Part shown: piece by piece, positions 57,070 to 64,000 of the stretch | Position numbering within the stretch: the first letter of the stretch is position 1 | Layout: every line of letters starts with the position of its first letter | Assembly: GCA_037962975.1 (NCBI GenBank) | Contig: CM075676.1 | Location: 29,445,001 to 29,509,000, forward strand | Direction: 5' to 3' | Length of the DNA: 64,000 nt | From: Clitoria ternatea | Lineage: Eukaryota; Streptophyta; Magnoliopsida; Fabales; Fabaceae | Made by a program: the position numbers and the translations under genes | The notes under the pieces: generated by a model | The model's database searches: none | Told to the model about the DNA's origin: nothing | Seen by the model: only the letters and a program-made list of their open reading frames with translations

Positions 57070-57540
57070 GGTTGTTAAGTATTAACAACATTGAATCACT
57101 ACAAACTCTTTTAAACCATGATTTTTTGCTTACTCATGTTAGTATTTAGCTGTCTCCACCTTTTTGGACTTAGGTTAGTTGAATGTTTCTTTGCTTGTTT
57201 TTCTTTTCCTTAAATATGTTCATTATTTATATTTCAAGATCTTTGATTTATTTGTTTATAAATATTGCCACAATAGTGAAGATGTTTGTTTGCTTACTCA
57301 TGCTAGTATTTGGTTATTTCACCACCTTTTTAGACATAGGTTGGTTAAATGTTGCTTTCCTATTTTTATTTTCTTCAAATGTATTTCTATTTATCTCTAG
57401 TAGATCACTAACCTATTTATTTATAAATGTTACTACAACAGTGAATCATTATTTTTTGCTTACTTATGGCGGTATCTAATTCTATCAGCACCTATTTGGA
57501 CTTAGGTTGGTTGAATATTGAATTGATTTTTTACTTATAA
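57070..57540. repeat. About 165-bp tandem repeat, 2.5 diverged units
   Basis: TTGCTTACTCATG-type landmarks recur at about 57126, 57290 and 57456 (periods 164 and 166), each followed by a CCACCTTTTTGGACTTAGGTT-like segment at matching distance. AT-rich and without sign of coding, despite short open frames. Confidence 0.7.
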
Positions 57541-59216
57541 ATGTGCGTATTTTAACTTTTACTACTGTCACAGGTCTAACATAATACAATAGTTTTGTTC
57601 AATATCTCCTGTTACTTGCTTTAGCTATTGATAATTTTGGTAACATAATAGGTTATGTTGTATATTAATTGATTTGAAATAAATTACATACAAAGTATAA
57701 TTGTAATAATTTTTATTTGTTTTTGTTAGATTTATGAGAAATCTTGAAAATTTTAACTCTGACTTGATATACACCACCATCATGAGTTTAAAGTGGGTTT
57801 GTAATTTTGTCTATTTTTTGGTGTCTTTCTCTATATGAAGGAAATGCTCATAAATATTTCTATACTAATTTAATTTAATTTTTTATAGGTTCACATAGCC
57901 ACTACAAATGTATCAGATATGATACTGGATATGATACTATAATTTCTATATTTTGACAATCAATTATTAAATTTCAATGACGTGGTCACAGTGTGTAAGG
58001 TCCGTTAAACACCATATGATACTCATTTCTTTCATCTTAATTCTTTCTGTTACTGATACCTCACGTCTTATTTGGGTTCTTTTCTCACTACTTTTCATAT
58101 CATTTGGGTTCTTTTTCTGAACTAAATGTGGTTTGAATTGGATTGTATAGTATGTTTTTATATTTTTATATTTTATTTAATTAGAATTTAATAAATAAAT
58201 TTAATTTCATCAATAAACATTAGTGTAATACAAAATGTAAAACTTCAATAGTAAAAAAAGATATAAGACATAAAATTAAGTTCAAACTAGTATTTAAAAT
58301 TATAAAATTATAAAATTATAAACACACCAAAATTTTGGTTTTTGTAATTTTTGGTTTATTTGAATATTAGGTGGATTGGTTTAGTTTATGAACACCCTTA
58401 GTACATATCACCCATGAAGAAGTTCTTGACATTAGTGAAATTTAAACCCGTAACTTCATAATCACAAGTTAAATTCTTTACCAGATGGACCAATGTTTAT
58501 GGATTAAAAAGAAATTCCAATCTAGAAACAAGGTTGAAACCATCCCAATTATTATCTTTATAAATTTAAGCACTTTGACTTTTATTCTTCATTCTCCATG
58601 AATACTACTCAATAACGATACACGGCTAGAGTGAATGAGATCAAAGGTGCTAACTTTCGCTGCTCAAGGCCTACCATTTCTCATTTTCTTAATATGTTGG
58701 GTATACTTTTCTCTTCTCGATCTTTCCATCTTTTTTATATATATGTTTGATCTATTGTAATAGGTTGTCCATCTTCTTATGATTATTGATTTATTAAATG
58801 GGGTTTTGACTTGTGCGCGCATGCATGTATTGCTTTAATCCATAATTATGCATAGTTTATTCTGAATCAACATGATTTGTAACATGATTGGTCATTTCTT
58901 AATGATCTAAAATTTTAATTTTTCTACAAAAGGTTGTTTGATACAGTTTGGTACATGTTTAAGGTTTTCTTTTGACACAAATATTTTTTTGATAGGAACA
59001 AATATATTTCTTTTGTAGCTAAAATCTCCCTTTTGTAAGAATATAGTATCCATAAGTCTCATAAAAATTCTAAAAATCAATAGATGATTCATTCAAATAG
59101 TATATATATCTGATTCATCTTAATAAAGATCTTGAATTTGAGATTTGTAAATGAATAAAATCCTTCTAGAAAAAGATAGTTTCATCATGTTATGATATTC
59201 TAGGCTTAAACAGAAT
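57541..59216. other. AT-rich noncoding sequence
   Basis: No gene seen. About 58044-58100 is a reverse-complement match to about 20225-20285 (ATGAAAAGTAGTGAGAAAAG on the minus strand), a fragment of the repeat starting TGTAACGGCC. Confidence 0.5.
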
Positions 59217-59404
59217 TAGAGATGGCAAAGTGGATTGGTTCGCCCCGTCAAAAAGTGGCCAGATGGTCCACCCTACTATATTGTACAAATTGTGGCTCAT
59301 CCCATCCCCCTCTCTCTCGGGTTGGCGAGTCAGGTTATGGTGGGTGGCAGGATAAAATTCCTTTGTCCACCCTGTGAGTGTGTCAAACCTATTTTGCCAT
59401 CCCT
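59217..59404. mobile_element. hAT-like MITE, 188 bp
   Basis: Ends are inverted repeats: TAGAGATGGCAAAG at the left, and TAGGGATGGCAAAA read on the minus strand at the right. GC-rich interior stands out from AT-rich flanks. An 8-bp target duplication was not found, so the family call rests on the termini only. Confidence 0.55.
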
Positions 59405-59687
59405 ACCTCCAGTGAAGGATACCTATTGTTGAAAAAATCAATTAAAAAAATTAAGAGCAAGCTAGTCTGATTAATTAATTCATATACAATGTTTTAATTT
59501 TACATATTTACTTTTTGATAGACATTGACATATTTTTCTCTTAAAATTTTCAAAATAAATAAAATTTTGAAAGTATAAATAAAAATTCATTAAATATTAA
59601 ATTCAATTTTTAACACTAATTGATTTTTATTGCTTTATATTTGTGACTATTATATATTAAAAATGAATTATTGTTGAATGTAATTAG

Positions 59688-59719
<32 letters not shown>

Positions 59720-60599
59720 CGGTGCTTACATTAATTTTTATTATATAAATAAAAAATGCATTAAATACTAAGGCAATATGAGTTATTATTATTAATTGAT
59801 TTATTTTTTAGTGAAGAATGTAGGAAGTTATAACTGAAGCGTTTTATTTTATGGTGGTCCAACCTTATGATAATATCTTAATTGAGGTTCTCATGTTTTA
59901 AAGTTTAGTAAAGCAAGTCCTTTCTTTAAGTTAGGTTTTGGAAAAAAAGGAAGGAATTGAGTCAAATTCCTCTTCATTTTCATTCTCTATTTCTCTGGTT
60001 TCTCTATTATTCTTTCTATAGTTTTCTCTTATTTACATAATTATGGATCTAATACATCAATATATATGAATCCTCAAGTGTGTAAAAATGTAATAAACTT
60101 AATGTAAACTACGTTTTTCAATAAATGAAATGTTTTAAAAAAGAATACAAAAGACTTTTTTCTTAACATAATTATATATCTTTCTCAATTTTCAATATTT
60201 TCTAAATTGCTTGTAAATTAGTTAGGTTGAGTTGGATTTATGGTTAGATATAATGGATGGGGAAGTAGATTATACGATAGGCTTTGCACTATTACTCTCT
60301 ACTATTTTATGTTTCAAAATTTTAAGCTAAAGATAATTATAAAATCCTAATTTGAAATAAATTTGTATGCTTTACTATTTTATTTATTATTACTCTCTAC
60401 TATTTTATTTATTATTTTATGCTCTAATTTGGCTTTAATAAATAAATTTTTACAGCTTTAAATAATTTATTATCACATGTTTATGACACACATATATATA
60501 TAACCCATGACTCTGTGATATATTTAGTTGGAATGTAATATGTTTTGATTCCAACCTAGATATATGATCATTAGGGATTAACTTAAGGGTTGTTTTGAT
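59405..60599. other. AT-rich noncoding sequence with ATT microsatellite
   Basis: (ATT)n at about 59691-59719. No open frame or RNA gene that I can support. Confidence 0.5.
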
Positions 60600-61896
60600 G
60601 TAGACCATTAATGACTTCCCTGTGTATGGTATGCTTGCTAGGTGGTCAACACCTGGGAAGCTTGTTTGCCCACTATGCATGGAATATACCGGGGGGAATC
60701 ACTCCCCTTTAGTGGCAAGATAAGTTATTTTGACCGTCATCGCAAATTTCTACTGTTGGATCACCATTACAGGAGATCAATAACCATTTTGAAGAAAAAC
60801 AAGGTTGTCAATGAACCTCCACCTCGTAGATTATCCAGTGCACAGGTGTGGTAGAGACTATCTGAGTATCCTTACATTTGGGCTAAGAATGTTAAGGAGT
60901 TTGCGGGTTACGGGAAGGAGCACCACTAGGTGAAGCAAAGTATATTATGGGATTTACCATATTGGAAAGACCTATTATTAAGACACAACATAGATGTCAT
61001 GCACACTAAACGAAATGTTTTCATGAACATATTTGACACTGTGATGGACATCAAAGGGAGAAAAAAAGACAATAAGAAAAACGGATTTGATGTTGCATGT
61101 TTATGTTTAAGGAAGGATCTAGAATTAAGGGATGTGGGACATGGGAAATGTTTAAATTGTAAGCTAAATATCCATTAACAAAAGCTCAACAGATAGATAT
61201 ATGTCTATGGGTGAATAGGTTGACCATGCTTGATAGGTTTGCTTCAAATTTGAGTAGATGTGTTGACCTAAAGGAGGGCAGACTGTTTGGCATGAAAAAT
61301 CATGATTGTCATGTGTTTATGCAACGACTATTGCCATATGCCTTACCGAAACCTATTTGGAAACCGTTGGTTGAGTTGAGTCATTTTTTTAAAGAGTTTA
61401 CAATAACAGTCTTAACAGAGGAGACTCTTGTGAGGATGGAGAAAAGTATTCCAGTGTTGATTTGTAAGCTGGAGCAACTTTTCCCACTTAGTTTTTTTTA
61501 TTTTATGGAGCACCTGCCGATTTATCTACCATACAAGATCCCGTCCAGTATCATTGGATGTATCCATTTGAAAGGGTTGACGTTAGAATAACTTTACTTC
61601 CATTCTAAAATTTGTTGTAAACATTAATGTATACATAACTCAATAATTCTTTATGTTTCACTAGATTCCTACGTTCTTTAAAAGACAAAGTGTCAAACAA
61701 GGCATGCGTTAAGGCATCGATTTATAAGGCATACTTAGTGGAAGAAATGACCACTTTTGCTTCATTCTACTTTCTAACAAAGATAGAAACAAGAATAATT
61801 AGAATCCCCTGTAACCTTGTAGTGGCACCAAACCCCGATGTGGATGAACAAACCTTAATATTTAACTATCCCAGTCATCCTGGGGGAAGGTCATAG
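60600..61896 (+). pseudogene. Decayed CACTA tnpD fragment (third CACTA copy)
   Basis: Matches the middle of the tnpD protein of 47188-50367 in order: TINDFPVYGML near 60607, then LWDLPYWKD and HNIDVMHTKRNV near 60945-61015, MKNHDCHVFMQRLLP near 61290 and YKAYLVEEM near 61725. The frame changes several times with stops and gaps, including an apparent intron-like or inserted stretch at about 61592-61690. No termini of this element were found. It is much older than CACTA A and B. Confidence 0.78.
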
Positions 61897-61979
61897 AATG
61901 TTATATTGATGAGAAACATTGAAAGGCGTGTTAAAAGAGATCTATGGTGTGTTCAAAGAGATCATTCAAGTTTCTTTCT

Positions 61980-63100
61980 CTGGTAAGTTTGACCTGTACC
62001 TTAGGTTCCCCCTACGTTTGAGTATGCAAGCACTTTCAGATATCTAATTCCAACATGGTCAATCTTTAATTAACCGTTTCAAGAATCTAAACATTTCTCC
62101 TGAAGGTACCCAACCCTAATTCGGGTCCTATCAATCCCGTTTCTCAAGAAAACAACTAATTAAATCGGAACCCCTAGGTTCAGCTCGAACACCTTCAGTG
62201 TTTTGAGCGTAACTCTTCCATATGATGTCAAAATCAAACCATTCTTGTCTTGGTTTCTTTGTTATGAAAAACCTAGCAATCTCTATTTCTAGCCTCAAGC
62301 ACCGCTTCGTAACCAATCGTTCCCAATTTTGAGAATCAAGGATTCGTACTCTGAAAACCTCATTTGTTAATCCCGTTAATCAGCGTATAGTTCATTAGAA
62401 AAATCATATCTCCTTCATGCGATGTCCGATTCAAACAATTTTAATTTCATAATTCTCATAACAAAATTCTCTATAATCTTCATGAAGACCTCAAAGGAAA
62501 TTTCCCACCCTATAAGTACAGTTTAATAAATTCTTCAAGGTTGTCCTAAATTTTTAACTACACTGCCCAAGTTTAGTAAAACACATATATCTCCCTCATA
62601 TGACATCGAAACCACTTTGTTCTTTTTCTATGTCTTTTTATTGAAAAATCCTACAACTTTCATGAAGGGCTCAAAGCCCAATTCTCAAAGGTTTAGTCCT
62701 AGTAAATTAATTTTTCAGCCTTAAAAGAATTCAGGAGCTCCGGGAGTACTTTTCCTTGGTTCGGGCGTACCTCTCATTTCGGTTGCTGGATTTTCATGTG
62801 TCATATACCGTTCCAAAGAGAAATTAGACTTATATAATTTTCATGTTAGGAGTTTTCCCTTATTCTCAACCTAGAATTAATTAGGAATTTATCTAAAGCA
62901 AGCTTCAATTAAGATAACTAGCTGTTCGTTGGGTATTTAATTTTCGGTACCCTAAATTACTTTTTTGGTCACCATTTTTCTTCACCATCACTCATCAACC
63001 ATTCCATCCTCGCCACATGGCCATCTGAAGGTGTAGAAAAATTTACACCAAACTCCTTGCTCATTAAGTTTCAACAAGCTTACACATTAAGTAGTTAAAA

Positions 63101-63140
<40 letters not shown>

Positions 63141-63582
63141 CCACCATCTGACCAATTCCATTGCACATTGCTTGCTTATCAAGGAATCACCATCTCATGC
63201 CATGATACACATACCTATTTCTATATATCATCACGCTCTCTACTTCATCTCACGCCTATGATTCTAATTCAACAATTTCAATTCCATTCCTTAGATAATT
63301 CCACTTTTCTATTTATGTGTGCCACTATTTCACCCTTCCTTTCTTTCTATGCATTCATATTTTCCTTTAAATCCATTCCATTTACTTTGCTTCTTTTATT
63401 TCTTCTTCTCTGCAGCAACATTCCTATTTCTTTCTTTCACTTCTGCCACTAATACACCACAAATAGTCACCACTCCCTTCACCTTTTAGCTTCATTACCA
63501 CAGCTCTACCACCGTGCACCACCACTCCAAGTTGCGGCCTCTATCAACATCACCAAGTTTCTTAGGTCCCAAAAGTGATCAG
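61980..63582 (+). repeat. Diverged third copy of the inverted-repeat/LTR family
   Basis: Collinear with 20850-22735: CCAACCCTAATTCGGGTCCT and ACACCTTCAGTGTTTTG match left-arm phrases at similar spacing, followed by the CT-rich segment. I judge it roughly 70-75% similar. It contains a (TA)n run at about 63103-63137 and is cut by the Cassandra-type LTR at 63583. Confidence 0.65.
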
Positions 63583-64000
63583 TGTGACATCCCGGTCACT
63601 GTTGAGGGCAGAGAGTGATCGCCGATGCATAGGGGTGGACAAGGAGCGGCTCCTGCCAGGCTTCCAGTGGGAGGGGCACATGTACAAACTAAATATATAT
63701 TAGGATGAGAGGGATCCAAAGACTGTATAGGTATGAGACTATACAGTCGATGATAGCTTAAAGAAATGAATTTGTACTACCTATACCAACAAATGCATTA
63801 GCCTTTTCGTTGGCCTATCACTTAAGAACTCTGAAGTTAAATGTGCTTGACTTGGAGTAATTATGGGATGGTGACCTCCTAGGAAGTTCTCGGGAAGTGT
63901 GTGATTGAGGACAAAGTACACTGGAAAGGTCTCGTGTTGGTTTGTGGGGAGAGTCATTCATACCTGAAAAGCGGTCGAGGCGTTAAAGTGGTATCAGAGC
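63583..64000 (+). mobile_element. Cassandra-type TRIM retrotransposon, 5' LTR and primer site, cut by window end
   Basis: Starts TGTGACATCCCGG and runs to about 63986, then AG and TGGTATCAGAGC (63989-64000), a perfect tRNA-Met primer-binding site. The LTR (about 404 bp) contains a 5S rRNA-derived segment, the defining trait of Cassandra. The LTR end reads GGCGTTAA where most such LTRs end in ACA, perhaps a base loss. The rest lies beyond the window. Confidence 0.82.
63775..63898 (+). repeat. 5S rRNA-derived segment with internal Pol III promoter boxes
   Basis: Matches plant 5S rRNA over most of its length with many substitutions. Box A region at 63834-63853 (GAAGTTAAATGTGCTTGA against GCAGTTAAGCGTGCTTGG), intermediate element near 63855-63862, box C near 63866-63890 (GGGATGGTGACCTCCTAGG). 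It is part of the LTR, not a 5S gene. Confidence 0.8.

Noticed and set aside
57179..57479. Phe-rich frames as membrane proteins
   Set aside because: They fall in an AT-rich tandem repeat and appear in two overlapping frames.
59217..59404. Firm hAT assignment of the small inverted-repeat element
   Set aside because: The expected 8-bp target duplication is not visible, so only 'hAT-like' is kept.
63775..63898. Possible 5S rRNA gene
   Set aside because: Many substitutions in conserved positions and location inside an LTR next to a tRNA-Met primer site; it is the Cassandra-type derived segment.

Overview
The window is plant nuclear heterochromatin and consists almost entirely of nested transposable elements. 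I found no convincing host gene, tRNA gene or functional rRNA gene. The lineages point to a legume, most likely soybean or another Glycine species: Sirevirus-type Ty1/copia elements, an envelope-less Athila-lineage Ty3/gypsy element like soybean Diaspora, En/Spm (CACTA) transposons with introns, and a Cassandra-type TRIM carrying 5S rRNA sequence. The organism call is inference from element families.

Left block (1-19448). A CACTA element, 'CACTA A', enters from beyond the left edge. Its remains are a tnpD tail at 5392-5576, a decayed tnpA-like/Ulp1 gene at 5700-8858 and a palindromic subterminal array ending in CACTAGTG at 19441-19448. Two minus-strand Sireviruses sit in it. Copia-1 (1-5391) is damaged and cut by the window edge. 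Copia-2 (9072-18984) is complete, with identical 5-bp target duplications (TTAAG), near-identical 1421-bp LTRs, intact gag and pol, and an extra 352-aa ORF downstream of pol with its own TATA box and motif array.

Middle-left (19449-26300). Older debris: a gypsy pol tail with part of its 3' region, a long inverted repeat (arms near 20810-21605 and 24015-24850), a 67-70 bp tandem repeat, microsatellites, and an unrecognised stretch before 26301.

Centre (26301-56827). 'Element C' is a plus-strand Sirevirus-related, apparently non-autonomous element (LTRs of about 2.18 kb, TSD TAAAT) with a gag relic and no pol. Nested in it are an intact 11.3-kb Diaspora-like gypsy element (30008-41295, TSD ACACT, one 1738-codon gag-pol frame) and a full-length CACTA element, 'CACTA B' (43934-54409, TSD ATG). 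CACTA B carries a tnpD gene and a 13-exon tnpA-like/Ulp1 gene, each interrupted by one in-frame TAG. LTR divergence counted by eye agrees with the nesting: about 1.9% for element C, 0.2-0.3% for the gypsy element inside it, and about 0.4% for Copia-2.

Right block (56828-64000). Old sequence with a 165-bp tandem repeat, a hAT-like MITE, a heavily decayed third CACTA tnpD, a diverged third copy of the inverted-repeat family, and at the edge a Cassandra-type LTR with 5S-like internal promoter boxes and the start of its primer-binding site.

The feature I find most worth follow-up is a dense array of the palindrome TAATCGATTA just upstream of a TATA box. It occurs in five Sirevirus-type LTR copies and again before the accessory gene of Copia-2.
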